From Polytrichum commune (taxonomy: Eukaryota > Streptophyta > Polytrichopsida > Polytrichales > Polytrichaceae): a stretch of DNA of 64,000 nucleotides. Within the stretch, counting starts at the first letter, position 1, and every line of letters starts with the position of its first letter. The translations under genes were made by a program, and so were the position numbers. The notes under the pieces were generated by a model that searched no databases, was not told the origin of the DNA, and worked only from the letters and a program-made list of their open reading frames with translations. This document shows positions 10,802-24,400 of the stretch, in pieces. Location of the stretch: NCBI GenBank assembly GCA_950295325.1, contig OX485806.1, positions 13,082,001-13,146,000 of the forward strand, in the 5' to 3' direction.

Positions 10802-11546
10802 TCCCTCATTCTTCCCTCACTCATCCTCTCTTTCCTTTGTGCTCCAAGGCACCCCACGAGTTATAAGTGTGGGTGTGGGAAGCCATATTGGAGCACATGT
10901 GTGTGCTTAGTTTTTAGTTTGAGAGCCAAGGTTTGTTAGCCTTGAAGAGGGCTTGACCTCTTGGTAGAATTAGTGTTGACGTGAAGGATTTTAAAGTTAA
11001 TTCATGATTCCAATTTGTGGTACTTAAAGTTCATGTTTTGAATACACGTGGTTGCAAGTTCCATGTTTAAGAGTTGAGCACTTGATGTTGTGATGAGTGC
11101 AAAAATATACTTGTGTGGATTAGTTAGTCTTAGTGAAGTTAGGAAATTCTCTCTCCCCCTCTCCTCTCTAGGATTTTAGGATTTTAGGATTAGAGAAGAA
11201 TTGTGTGATTAGAAAGGGGTTGTTAGTAGAATTAGGGAAATTAGGTAGGAAGATTAGTTAAGGGCTTGAATAATTAGTGAGGTAGTTGGGGATTACAACT
11301 ACAAAGTTGTGGGTTCATGAAGGAGCTGGGTTTATGAAGGAGCTGGGTTTGTTTAGTTAGAAAGTAAAGAGCTGGGTTTATGAAGGAGCTGGGTTTATGA
11401 AGGAGCTAGTTAAATCCAAGACCACTTGAAGGGTGAACCTTGCACTATGGACTCATCCAAGTCCAAATCCAATACCGCGGAGGAATGTGAGCCCAAACCC
11501 ACTACTCGGACTACGGACGCTTAAGGGTGGGGGGTTTGGCCTCACA

Positions 11547-14500
11547 AAGGGTACTATGATTTGACACCAAACATGTGTGTTTGAAGTGCAATCTAATGTT
11601 AGGTCTAGATATGCAAGTATTAAGGTCAAACTGATGTGAGGTTAGATATGTGGGTTACAAGTGCAATCTGATATGAGGTTAGTTTGGACTTGTGGGTATA
11701 AGGGTGATCTGATGTAAGCTTAGAAAATTTTGAAATTCCAGGGCCGAGTTTGAGTGTCTCGGTCCCGAGACACAATTTTTGGTATTCAAACTGTAAACCC
11801 TACAATGATATTTGATATGGAAATCTAGATTTATTTGGTATAAGGGTACTATGATTTGACACCAAACATGTGTGTTTGAAGTGCAATCTAATGTTAGGTC
11901 TAGATATGCAAGTATTAAGGTCAAACTGATGTGAGGTTAGATATGTGGGTTACAAGTGCAATCTGATACGAGGTTAGTTTGGACTTGTGGGTATAAGGGT
12001 GATCTGATGTAAGCTTAGAAAATTTTGAAATTCCAGGGCCGAGTTTGAGTGTCTCGGCCCCGAGACACATTTTCTGGTATTCAAACTGTAAACCCTACAA
12101 TGATATTTGATATGGAAATCTAGATTTATTTGGTATAAGGGTACTATGATTTGACACCAAACATGTGTGTTTAAAGTGCAATCTAATGTTAGGTCTAGAT
12201 ATGCAAGTATTAAGGTCAAACTGATGTGAGGTTAGATATGTGGGTTACAAGTGCAATCTGATACGAGGTTAGTTTGGACTTGTGGGTATAAGGGTGATCT
12301 GATGTAAGCTTAGAAAATTTTGAAATTCCAGGGCCGAGTTTGAGTGTCTCGGCCCCGAGACACATTTTCTGGTATTCAAACTGTAAACCCTACAATGATA
12401 TTTGATATGGAAATCTAGATTTATTTGGTATAAGGGTACTCTGATTTGACACCAAACATGTGTGTTTAAAGTGTAATCTAATGTTAGGTCTAGATATGCA
12501 AGTATTAAGGTCAAACTGATGTGAGGTTAGATATGTGGGTTACAAGTGCAATCTGATACGAGGTTAGTTTGGACTTGTGGGTATAAGGGTGATCTGATGT
12601 AAGCTTAGAAAATTTTGAAATTCCAGGGCCGAGTTTGAGTGTCTCGGCCCCGAGACACATTTTCTGGTATTCAAACTGTAAACCCTACAATGATATTTGA
12701 TATGGAAATCTAGATTTATTTGGTATAAGGGTACTATGATTTGACACCAAACATGTGTGTTTAAAGTGCAATCTAATGTTAGGTCTAGATATGCAAGTAT
12801 TAAGGTCAAACTGATGTGAGGTTAGATATGTGGGTTACAAGTGCAATCTGATACGAGGTTAGTTTGGACTTGTGGGTATAAGGGTGATCTGATGTAAGCT
12901 TAGAAAATTTTGAAATTCCAGGGCCGAGTTTGAGTGTCTCGGCCCCGAGACACATTTTCTGGTATTCAAACTGTAAACCCTACAATGATATTTGATATGG
13001 AAATCTAGATTTATTTGGTATAAGGGTACTCTGATTTGACACCAAACATGTGTGTTTAAAGTGTAATCTAATGTTAGGTCTAGATATGCAAGTATTAAGG
13101 TCAAACTGATGTGAGGTTAGATATGTGGGTTACAAGTGCAATCTGATACGAGGTTAGTTTGGACTTGTGGGTATAAGGGTGATCTGATGTAAGCTTAGAA
13201 AATTTTGAAATTCCAGGGCCGAGTTTGAGTGTCTCGGCCCCGAGACACATTTTCTGGTATTCAAACTGTAAACCCTACAATGATATTTGATATGGAAATC
13301 TAGATTTATTTGGTATAAGGGTACTATGATTTGACACCAAACATGTGTGTTTAAAGTGCAATCTAATGTTAGGTCTAGATATGCAAGTATTAAGGTCAAA
13401 CTGATGTGAGGTTAGATATGTGGGTTACAAGTGCAATCTGATACGAGGTTAGTTTGGACTTGTGGGTATAAGGGTGATCTGATGTAAGCTTAGAAAATTT
13501 TGAAATTCCAGGGCCGAGTTTGAGTGTCTCGGCCCCGAGACACATTTTCTGGTATTCAAACTGTAAACCCTACAATGATATTTGATATGGAAATCTAGAT
13601 TTATTTGGTATAAGGGTACTATGATTTGACACCAAACATGTGTGTTTAAAGTGCAATCTAATGTTAGGTCTAGATATGCAAGTATTAAGGTCAAACTGAT
13701 GTGAGGTTAGATATGTGGGTTACAAGTGCAATCTGATACGAGGTTAGTTTGGACTTGTGGGTATAAGGGTGATCTGATGTAAGCTTAGAAAATTTTGAAA
13801 TTCCAGGGCCGAGTTTGAGTGTCTCGGCCCCGAGACACATTTTCTGGTATTCAAACTGTAAACCCTACAATGATATTTGATATGGAAATCTAGATTTATT
13901 TGGTATAAGGGTACTCTGATTTGACACCAAACATGTGTGTTTAAAGTGTAATCTAATGTTAGGTCTAGATATGCAAGTATTAAGGTCAAACTGATGTGAG
14001 GTTAGATATGTGGGTTACAAGTGCAATCTGATACGAGGTTAGTTTGGACTTGTGGGTATAAGGGTGATCTGATGTAAGCTTAGAAAATTTTGAAATTCCA
14101 GGGCCGAGTTTGAGTGTCTCGGCCCCGAGACACATTTTCTGGTATTCAAACTGTAAACCCTACAATGATATTTGATATGGAAATCTAGATTTATTTGGTA
14201 TAAGGGTACTATGATTTGACACCAAACATGTGTGTTTAAAGTGCAATCTAATGTTAGGTCTAGATATGCAAGTATTAAGGTCAAACTGATGTGAGGTTAG
14301 ATATGTGGGTTACAAGTGCAATCTGATACGAGGTTAGTTTGGACTTGTGGGTATAAGGGTGATCTGATGTAAGCTTAGAAAATTTTGAAATTCCAGGGCC
14401 GAGTTTGAGTGTCTCGGCCCCGAGACACATTTTCTGGTATTCAAACTGTAAACCCTACAATGATATTTGATATGGAAATCTAGATTTATTTGGTATAAGG

Positions 14501-17500
14501 GTACTATGATTTGACACCAAACATGTGTGTTTAAAGTGCAATCTAATGTTAGGTCTAGATATGCAAGTATTAAGGTCAAACTGATGTGAGGTTAGATATG
14601 TGGGTTACAAGTGCAATCTGATACGAGGTTAGTTTGGACTTGTGGGTATAAGGGTGATCTGATGTAAGCTTAGAAAATTTTGAAATTCCAGGGCCGAGTT
14701 TGAGTGTCTCGGCCCGAGACACATTTTCTGGTATTCAAACTGTAAACCCTACAATGATATTTGATATGGAAATCTAGATTTATTTGGTATAAGGGTACTA
14801 TGATTTGACACCAAACATGTGTGTTTAAAGTGCAATCTAATGTTAGGTCTAGATATGCAAGTATTAAGGTCAAACTGATGTGAGGTTAGATATGTGGGTT
14901 ACAAGTGCAATCTGATACGAGGTTAGTTTGGACTTGTGGGTATAAGGGTGATCTGATGTAAGCTTAGAAAATTTTGAAATTCCAGGGCCGAGTTTGTGTG
15001 TCTCGGCCCCGAGACACATTTTCTGGTATTCAAACTGTAAACCCTACAATGATATTTGATATGGAAATCTAGATTTATTTGGTATAAGGGTACTATGATT
15101 TGACACCAAACATGTGTGTTTAAAGTGCAATCTAATGTTAGGTCTAGATATGCAAGTATTAAGGTCAAACTGATGTGAGGTTAGATATGTGGGTTACAAG
15201 TGCAATCTGATACGAGGTTAGTTTGGACTTGTGGGTATAAGGGTGATCTGATGTAAGCTTAGAAAATTTTGAAATTCCAGGGCCGAGTTTGAGTGTCTCG
15301 GCCCCGAGACACATTTTCTGGTATTCAAACTGTAAACCCTACAGTGATATTTGATATGGAAATCTAGATTTATTTGGTATAAGGGTACTCTGATTTGACA
15401 CCAAACATGTGTGTTTAAAGTGTAATCTAATGTTAGGTCTAGATATGCAAGTATTAAGGTCAAACTGATGTGAGGTTAGATATGTGGGTTACAAGTGCAA
15501 TCTGATACGAGGTTAGTTTGGACTTGTGGGTATAAGGGTGATCTGATGTAAGCTTAGAAAATTTTGAAATTCCAGGGCCGAGTTTGAGTGTCTCGGCCCC
15601 GAGACACATTTTCTGGTATTCAAACTGTAAACCCTACAATGATATTTGATATGGAAATCTAGATTTATTTGGTATAAGGGTACTATGATTTGACACCAAA
15701 CATGTGTGTTTAAAGTGCAATCTAATGTTAGGTCTAGATATGCAAGTATTAAGGTCAAACTGATGTGAGGTTAGATATGTGGGTTACAAGTGCAATCTGA
15801 TACGAGGTTAGTTTGGACTTGTGGGTATAAGGGTGATCTGATGTAAGCTTAGAAAATTTTGAAATTCCAGGGCCGAGTTTGAGTGTCTCGGCCCCGAGAC
15901 ACATTTTCTGGTATTCAAACTGTAAACCCTACAGTGATATTTGATATGGAAATCTAGATTTATTTGGTATAAGGGTACTCTGATTTGACACCAAACATGT
16001 GTGTTTAAAGTGTAATCTAATGTTAGGTCTAGATATGCAAGTATTAAGGTCAAACTGATGTGAGGTTAGATATGTGGGTTACAAGTGCAATCTGATACGA
16101 GGTTAGTTTGGACTTGTGGGTATAAGGGTGATCTGATGTAAGCTTAGAAAATTTTGAAATTCCAGGGCCGAGTTTGAGTGTCTCGGCCCCGAGACACATT
16201 TTCTGGTATTCAAACTGTAAACCCTACAATGATATTTGATATGGAAATCTAGATTTATTTGGTATAAGGGTACTATGATTTGACACCAAACATGTGTGTT
16301 TAAAGTGCAATCTAATGTTAGGTCTAGATATGCAAGTATTAAGGTCAAACTGATGTGAGGTTAGATATGTGGGTTACAAGTGCAATCTGATACGAGGTTA
16401 GTTTGGACTTGTGGGTATAAGGGTGATCTGATGTAAGCTTAGAAAATTTTGAAATTCCAGGGCCGAGTTTGAGTGGCTCGGCCCCGAGACACATTTTCTG
16501 GTATTCAAACTGTAAACCCTACAATGATATTTGATATGGAAATCTAGATTTATTTGGTATAAGGGTACTATGATTTGACACCAAACATGTGTGTTTAAAG
16601 TGCAATCTAATGTTAGGTCTAGATATGCAAGTATTAAGGTCAAACTGATGTGAGGTTAGATATGTGGGTTACAAGTGCAATCTGATACGAGGTTAGTTTG
16701 GACTTGTGGGTATAAGGGTGATCTGATGTAAGCTTAGAAAATTTTGAAATTCCAGGGCCGAGTTTGAGTGTCTCGGCCCCGAGACACATTTTCTGGTATT
16801 CAAACTGTAAACCCTACAGTGATATTTGATATGGAAATCTAGATTTATTTGGTATAAGGGTACTATGATTTGACACCAAACATGTGTGTTTAAAGTGCAA
16901 TCTAATGTTAGGTCTAGATATGCAAGTATTAAGGTCAAACTGATGTGAGGTTAGATATGTGGGTTACAAGTGCAATCTGATACGAGGTTAGTTTGGACTT
17001 GTGGGTATAAGGGTGATCTGATGTAAGCTTAGAAAATTTTGAAATTCCAGGGCCGAGTTTGAGTGTCTCGGCCCCGAGACACATTTTCTGGTATTCAAAC
17101 TGTAAACCCTACAGTGATATTTGATATGGAAATCTAGATTTATTTGGTATAAGGGTACTCTGATTTGACACCAAACATGTGTGTTTAAAGTGCAATCTAA
17201 TGTTAGGTCTAGATATGCAAGTATTAAGGTCAAACTGATGTGAGGTTAGATATGTGGGTTACAAGTGCAATCTGATACGAGGTTAGTTTGGACTTGTGGG
17301 TATAAGGGTGATCTGATGTAAGCTTAGAAAATTTTGAAATTCCAGGGCCGAGTTTGAGTGTCTCGGCCCCGAGACACATTTTCTGGTATTCAAACTGTAA
17401 ACCCTACAATGATATTTGATATGGAAATCTAGATTTATTTGGTATAAGGGTACTATGATTTGACACCAAACATGTGTGTTTAAAGTGTAATCTAATGTTA

Positions 17501-17985
17501 GGTCTAGATATGCAAGTATTAAGGTCAAACTGATGTGAGGTTAGATATGTGGGTTACAAGTGCAATCTGATACGAGGTTAGTTTGGACTTGTGGGTATAC
17601 GAGTAATGTGATTTAATTTTTGAAATTTTTGAAATTCCATGGCCGAGTTTGAGTGTCTCGGTGCCGAGACACAATTTTTGGTATTCAAACTGTAAACCCT
17701 ACAATGATATTTGATATGGAAATCTAGATTTATTTGGTATAAGGGTACTATGATTTGACACCAAACATGTGTGTTTGAAGTGCAATCTAATGTTAGGTCT
17801 AGATATGCAAGTATTAAGGTCAAACTGATGTGAGGTTAGATATGTGGGTTACAAGTGCAATCTGATACGAGGTTAGTTTGGACTTGTGGGTGTAAGGGTG
17901 ATCTGATGTAAGCTTAGAAAATTTTGAAATTCAGGGCCGAGTTTGAGTGTCTCAGTCCCGAGACACATTTTCTGGTTTTCAAAGT
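11547..17985. repeat. 295-bp satellite array, right block (about 22 units)
   Basis: Continuation of the satellite after the LTR, with the first partial unit matching the interrupted one. Units from about 11974 to 17530 are almost identical and mostly carry the CC spacer in the palindrome and CGAGACACATTTTCTGG after it, while the edge units carry the TC/TG type. Diagnostic bases alternate irregularly (ACTATGAT versus ACTCTGAT, CAATGATA versus CAGTGATA), as expected from recent unequal exchange. The unit at about 14700 has a 1-bp deletion in the palindrome spacer. The unit at 17578 matches the divergent variant of 8564. Homology fades after about 17985. Confidence 0.96.
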
Positions 17986-18477
17986 CTACTACCTACAATC
18001 ATAGTAGATATTGATATCTAGATATGCTTGTTATAAGTGTACTATGATATTATGTTAGAAATGTTTGTTAGAAGTGTAATCTGATCTAAGGTTTGATATC
18101 TGTAAGGATAGGTAGGTTTGAAATTGAATTTTAGAGTTGATTTCCAGTTTGTCGGTCCCGAGAGACTATTTGAGACTATCAAATTCTTCCAGCTCACTAT
18201 GACTTTAGGGGCTATAAGTGTAATCTGATATAAGTGTAACCTGATATGAGTGTAATCTTATATAAGTGTAATTTTATATATTGTAAATTTGCAATGTGAG
18301 CTAAGAGGGTGATCCGATGTAAGGATGAGTATTTCATGAGTTGAATATTTGTGCCTAGTACTAGTGTCTCGGTGCCGAGACATGTCTTTTGATGGTCAAA
18401 CAATACCACATACACTTATAACTGATGGCAACTGAGCTCATGTTCTCTCCTTGATTAACTAGTACATATATTTTGCA
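17986..18477. repeat. Degenerate satellite edge leading into gene A
   Basis: Satellite phrases such as AAGTGTAATCTGAT recur at short spacing. Two more palindromes or remnants are seen (TCGGTCCCGAGAGAC near 18150, and TGTCTCGGTGCCGAGACA near 18362-18379). It ends at a pyrimidine tract and TTTTGCAG, a splice acceptor immediately before the first recognised exon of gene A. An upstream non-coding exon of gene A is therefore likely but was not located. Confidence 0.7.
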
Positions 18478-18493
18478 GGTAGAGAACAACGCA

Positions 18494-21400
18494 ATGGAGG
18501 ATGTTCCTGCTCTTTCTCTGTTTTCTCTAGACTATTCTGAAGAGGGTTAGGATGAGGATGAAGAGGGGCTTGGAGATAGAGATCCATATGAAGGGGATGA
18601 AGATGATATCAGGACCCGACAGAAACTTAATTCTGTTGCCACGATTTCTCGACTGAGAGTCCAACCCCTGAGTTTCTCAAGGTTCCCTATTCCCTTGTGC
18701 AGAATGTTGGCCATGCCTATGGTGAGGCCAACTCTCCCAAGTGATCTTGCTAAATTGGAGCAGGAGTTTGTGCATGGGTATAGAGAGGGTGCCTCGGTAT
18801 TTTATGTGACAATAACAAATGAAGAAGGGAAAACAAATGAGGTTACTGAGGCTGATAAGGCATCGTGGGGTCCTATTTGGAGTGCCAAAAATGAACAATT
18901 CAACTCCTTTCTTCTGTCCGTTCCAGAGTTAGCCGGTTTTACGAATTTGATGTTCTTTGTTTGTGACGGGAACCATAGGCGGCATGCTTGGTTGAACCAT
19001 ATTAAACGACTTCACAAAACAGAAGAGTCCTGGCATTTTTTGGTGGATAGCATCCTCCTTGACACCAAGGGAAAAATTGGTATTGTTATGCAAGTTATGC
19101 ATAATATCAACAAGTAAGTTTTCTAAGTCCATTTTTTGAGGTTTTCATCTATGTACATATATTATGTTGTTCTTGTCTTTAATATATGATTGTTACTTGT
19201 AGACATACGGAAGACTCTCACGTGAAGACAAACACAGTTCACACTCTATTTAGGGTGCAGAAGTATGGACTTATGCCGCTCGAACAGTACCAAAATATTT
19301 TGACTCCCTCTGACATTAAAAGGTGCAAGAAATCTCAAACTTCAAAGAAGACATGGTATTCATTAAATCTACATGTATTCACGAGCTTCATCTTCCAGGT
19401 ATGATGTGATGTTGATGCTTGATGATGTGATTACTCTTATATCTAATCCCTTTCAACATTTGGTACTTATAATTGATGTTTGAATGTTTTTGTTTCTTTA
19501 TGTGCTTTCATAACACCTTTTTGTCGCAGTTGTTTGATTACAAACTAACTATGGTAATCCCTTTCCAGCACGAACTGGCACTTGCTGCAGATGAGGGCGT
19601 TCGTCAACTTCTTGAGCAAACGGATGGAGAGGTGTCTGCTGCTGAAAAAGCAGCCGCCATGAAGGTCGCTGCTTCAAAGAGAGCTGAGACACTTCATAAG
19701 AAAATGTCAAAACTAGTTTGTGTTGCAAACCCAGATTTGACAGATGGATGGCTTCGGGAGGTATGTCCACTACTTTAAAACCCATTCTACATTTTTCAAG
19801 TAATTCATTAATCTCCATGATCTTAATATATTGCTCTATGGGTCACAGATTGCGCGTCACTATACTCTTAACTCAATTGCACCCGAGCTCAACTTAGAGA
19901 AATTGCAGTTGATCGCTACTGCAAAAGCATCACCCGCTTGTAAAATCAAATGGTTGGAATATTTCAATTCCTCTTCATCAACACGTGAGGCTCACAAACT
20001 GCCAACCAAGCCCACCAATGAGGACAAATTGCAGGCATTCCTAGCCAAGGCATGTTTTTGGGAAGGAGTGAGTACATAATCCCCTATGTACCCTTTAGTT
20101 CGGTGTTACTTGATTTGATCCCTTACATTAATTGGTCTTTCTCTTGGTTTCACGGTTATTTCAATATATGAATCGATGTTGCTCAAATTCTTGTTCATAT
20201 TCACTCTCTGTATATACAGATATCCGATCAGGCTTCCATTATATTTGAAGACACTTTGCGCCAAGACAGACTTGCTATCAACTTTGCACTACCCAGCGAG
20301 CCCTTGACCTTGGTTGCATATATCGAGGACTGTAGAATGAAATTATGGGACAACGCGTTTCCCACATTCTTCCGAGGGCAGGAGGCCTTTAACAAAACTC
20401 ACGAATTTGAGGGATTTAACGGGACAGACTTGATTGTCCGAAGAGTTATCTTTCGGTGAGTTCTCTCCTTTCATACTACAGTTCTATATGTGTGTTATAA
20501 GTGTACTCTCATATGATGTTAGTATGCACTTTGAGGTATTAGGGTAATCTGATATGAGGTTAGAAATTTGTGTTATATGTGAAATCTGGTGTGTGCTCTA
20601 CATTTGGTTGTATTAAGGGTTATATGTGAAATCTGATATGAGGTTATATATGGTTGATATAAGTTTAATCTCATATAAGGTTAGTTAGCAATGTTTGATA
20701 TCTACAGGTACTTCTTATAAGTGTACTCTGATATGAGGCTAGATATGTGTGTTATAAGTGCATTCTGATGTGATTTCTAGATATGCTTGTATTAAGGTCA
20801 ATCCGATATGAGGTTAGATTTGGGTGTTATAAGTTTAATATGATGTGAGGGTAATCTGATATAAGCTTAGTTAGTGATATCTGATATACGCTTAGTTAGT
20901 GACATTAGTTAGGGCCTAGTTTCATATAAGCCTAGAAATCTCTGAAATTCTAGGGCCTGGTTTGAGTGTCTCGGTCCCGAGACACATTTTCTGGTCTTCA
21001 AACTCTAAACCCTACAATGATATTTGATATTGAAATCTAGATTTACTTGGTATAAGGGTACTCTGATATGAGGGTAGAGATGTGTGTTTGCAGTGAAATA
21101 TGATGTGATGTCTAGATATTCAAGTAGTAAGGTCAAACTGATGTGAGGTTAGATATGTGGGTTACAAGTGCAATCTGATATGAGGTTAGTTTGCAATTGT
21201 GGGTATAAGGGTAATCTGATTTAAGCTTAGACATTTCTGATTTTCCAGGGCCGAGTTTGAGTCTCTCGGTCCCGAGACACATTTTCTGGTATTCAAACTC
21301 TACTACCTATAATCATAGTAGATATGTGTGTTATAAGTGCATTCTGATGTGATTTCTAGATATGCTTGTATTAAGGTCAATCCGATATGAGGTTAGATTT

Positions 21401-24400
21401 GTGTGTTATAAGTGTAATATGATGTGAGGGTAATCTGATATAAGCTTAGTTAGTGATATATGATATAAGTTTAGTTAGTGACATCTGATATAAGCTTAGT
21501 TAGGGTAGTCTGGTTTAAGCTTGGTTAGTGCAATCTGAGATTAGCTTAGGTAATGAAATCTGATACAATCTTAGTTAGGGGAGTATGATATAACCTTAGT
21601 TAGGGTAACCTGATATAAGCTTAGTTAGGGTCTAGTTTCATATAAGCCTAGAAATCTCTGAAATTCCAGGGCCTAGTTTGAGTGTCTCGGTCCCGAGACA
21701 CATTTTCTGGTATTCAAACTCTACTACCTACAAACATGGTTGCTATTGATATCTACCTATACTTGGTATAAGTGTACTCTGATATGAGGCTAGATATGTG
21801 TGTTATAAGTGCATTCTGATGTGATTTCTAGATATGCTTGTATTAAGGTCAATCCGATATGAGGTTAGATTTGTGTGTTATAAGTGGAATATGATGCGAG
21901 GGTAATCTGATATAAGCTTAGTTAGTGTTATATGATATAAGCTTAGTTAGTGACATCTGATTTGGCATAGTGTTTTGGTTTTTAATATGGCAGCTATGTC
22001 AATTGCAAGGTATTTAATGATGAGCTGTGTCTTTCCCGCAGGTATTTCAAGTACGAGCTCCTTGCAAAAGGAACAATAACAAAAGAAGATCTCCCTATAT
22101 TCCTCTCAGCATGGCTTGACAGGTCTAACTCCACGTGCATGTTCTCAGCAAATCAACAGCGTACATGGTCAACCTCACATCTCACTGGAGGTGGTTGGTA
22201 CCTTGACTGTGCTCCTAGTTTCACTCCTTCCTTTGAAACTGAACTTAGGAAGTCAAGGGAGGCAGTTGGAGAATCTGGTGTTGAGATGATTGACTTACAG
22301 GGCATAGAAGACGAGCATGAGAGGGCAAAGGCCCTATCCCGACGTCTAGAAGAGGATAGGAAGAAGGCGCTTAGAGTAAAGGAAGCAGAGGAGAAAGCCG
22401 CACAGAAAGAGATGGAAAAACTTCAAAAATCATTGGAGAAGACTACCATGAAGGGGAAAAAGAAGATGAACCCCCATTCTGAGCTAGAAGGTAAGAGTCC
22501 CGTTGCTCCAAGTCCAACCTATGAATCTGGTTCTCATGCTCCAACATTTTCTAGAGGAACAAAACGCGATTCCTCCTATGAGCAGTTGAGTCAAATTCCT
22601 ATTTTGACATCGGGGGAGGAGCTCAATATCCATATTCAAGAACTCATTCTCAACGCCTCAATGGAGGACGTTCTTGGCGGTGACACGGAGGAATTCACCC
22701 CTTCCTACAACGAGTTGAAAAGATTCATGCTCAAGGTACTGCTCTTCCTTAATTTTGTCATAACATGTTTGCATTTAAATTTATGCATTTCAATGTGGTC
22801 CACATTGAACATTCAGTAGGTACTACTTTTCATATTTCAGTAATCGGCCATAATTTTTTTCGGGACCGAATCATGGATCTGACGAGTAAGGCTGGTAGGG
22901 TATAGTTTATGCGGGACCCAAACACCATGTGGAGTGCGAGCTGAGCCCTCAATGGACTCGGCAATTTGTTTTGTGCTTGCAATCGGCCATTTGTTTTGTT
23001 GTACCATTTTGTTTGTGGAAATTAGGAGTTGAAATATGAATGGTGAGGTGTCATGTTAATTTTTGAATTTTTTTAGTCGGAACACTGTTTAAGTGAAATC
23101 CCCGCCCTCTCTGAATTCTACCTTCTCTGAAATATGATGTGAGGTCTAGATATGCAAGTATTAAGGTCAAACTGATGTGAGGTTAGATATGTGGGTTACA
23201 AGTGCAATCTGATATGAGGTTAGTTTGCAATTTTGGGTATTGGGGTAATATGAGGCAAGTTTAGAAATTTCTGATTTTCCAGGGCCGAGTTTGAGTGTCT
23301 CGGTCCCGAGACACATTTTCTGGTATTCAAACTGTAAACCCTACAATGATATTTGATATTCAAATCTAGATTTACTTGGTATAAGGGTACTCTGATATGA
23401 GACTACACATGTGTGTTTGAAGTGAAAATTGATGTGAGGTCTAGATATGCTAGTATTAAGGTCAAACTGATGTGAGGTTAGATATGTGGGTTACAAGTGC
23501 AATCTGATGTGAGGTCTAGATATGCTAGTATTAAGGTCAAACTGATGTGAGGTTAGTTTGCAATTGTGGGTATAAGGGTAATCTGATTTAAGCTTAGACA
23601 TTTCTGATTTTCCAGGGCCGAGTTTGAGTGTCTCGGTCCCGAGACACATTTTTTGGTATTCAAACTCTACTACCTACAATCATAGTAGATATTGATATCT
23701 AGATATGCTTGTTATAAGTGTACTCTGATATGATGTTAGAAATGTTTGTTAGAAGTGTAATATGATCTAAGGTTAGATATATGTGTTGTAAGGTCTATCT
23801 AAACTGGGGTTGAATATGGGTGATATTACTGTAATCTGATGGGAGATAAGATATCTGGGCTATATCTGTTATCTGATATCGGGTTAGATATGTGTGTGAT
23901 ATGAGGTTAGATATGTGTGTTATAAGTACAATCTGATGTGAGGTTATATTCGCATGTTATAAGGTCAATCTGATATGAGGTTGAATATGGGTGTCATAAA
24001 GGTACTTTGATCTGTGGTTAGATATGTGGGTAACAAGTGTAACCTGATAAGAGGTTAGATTTGTGTATTATATAAGGTTAGTAATGAGTATAGATATGTT
24101 TGATATAAGGGCTAGTACTAGGCAATGTACAAAGCAAGGAGGATTATTTTAACACCAAACCTGGTTGTCCTTTGATTGTGCAGCACTCAAAAGACAAAAC
24201 CCGGCACTACAAGGGTTCTCCGGATGACCATCCCTGTTTGGACTTGATTCTTGCAGATATACCGGAAGGTCTTCCTGTTCCTGGCATATCAAACCCACCG
24301 TCGTCCATTCCTGCTTGGAATCAAGAATCGAAAGAGTGGTTACAACCACTCTTTGACTTTGCCGACGAACATCTGCACGACGACGGGGCAATTATTTTGT

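Larger units (their letters stand above)
9617..11546 (+). mobile_element. Solo LTR (1930 bp) inserted in the satellite
   Basis: Begins TGTGAGCCC and ends GGCCTCACA, flanked by the 5-bp direct repeat AAGGG at 9612-9616 and 11547-11551. Removing the element and one AAGGG restores the satellite phrase TATAAGGGTACTATG. It has LTR features only: a TATA box TACTATATAA at about 10792-10801, a downstream pyrimidine-rich stretch, and no gag or pol. A 477-bp internal tandem duplication (9815-10291 and 10292-10768) makes it longer than its relative at 57728-58995. The last part holds several GGAGCTGGGTTTATGAA repeats (about 11323-11405). The parent autonomous element is not in the window. Confidence 0.93.

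Noticed and set aside
7426-17823. A series of about 25 minus-strand ORFs of 67-81 codons with nearly the same protein (M-T-L-I-L-A-Y-L…)
   Set aside because: They are one open frame inside the 295-bp satellite unit repeated by tandem copying. There is no start context, domain or splice evidence, and intronic relatives do not keep the frame.
7343-17985. CRISPR-like regular repeats with palindromes
   Set aside because: The whole 295-bp unit is repeated, with no unique spacers and no cas genes, and the sequence is from a plant.
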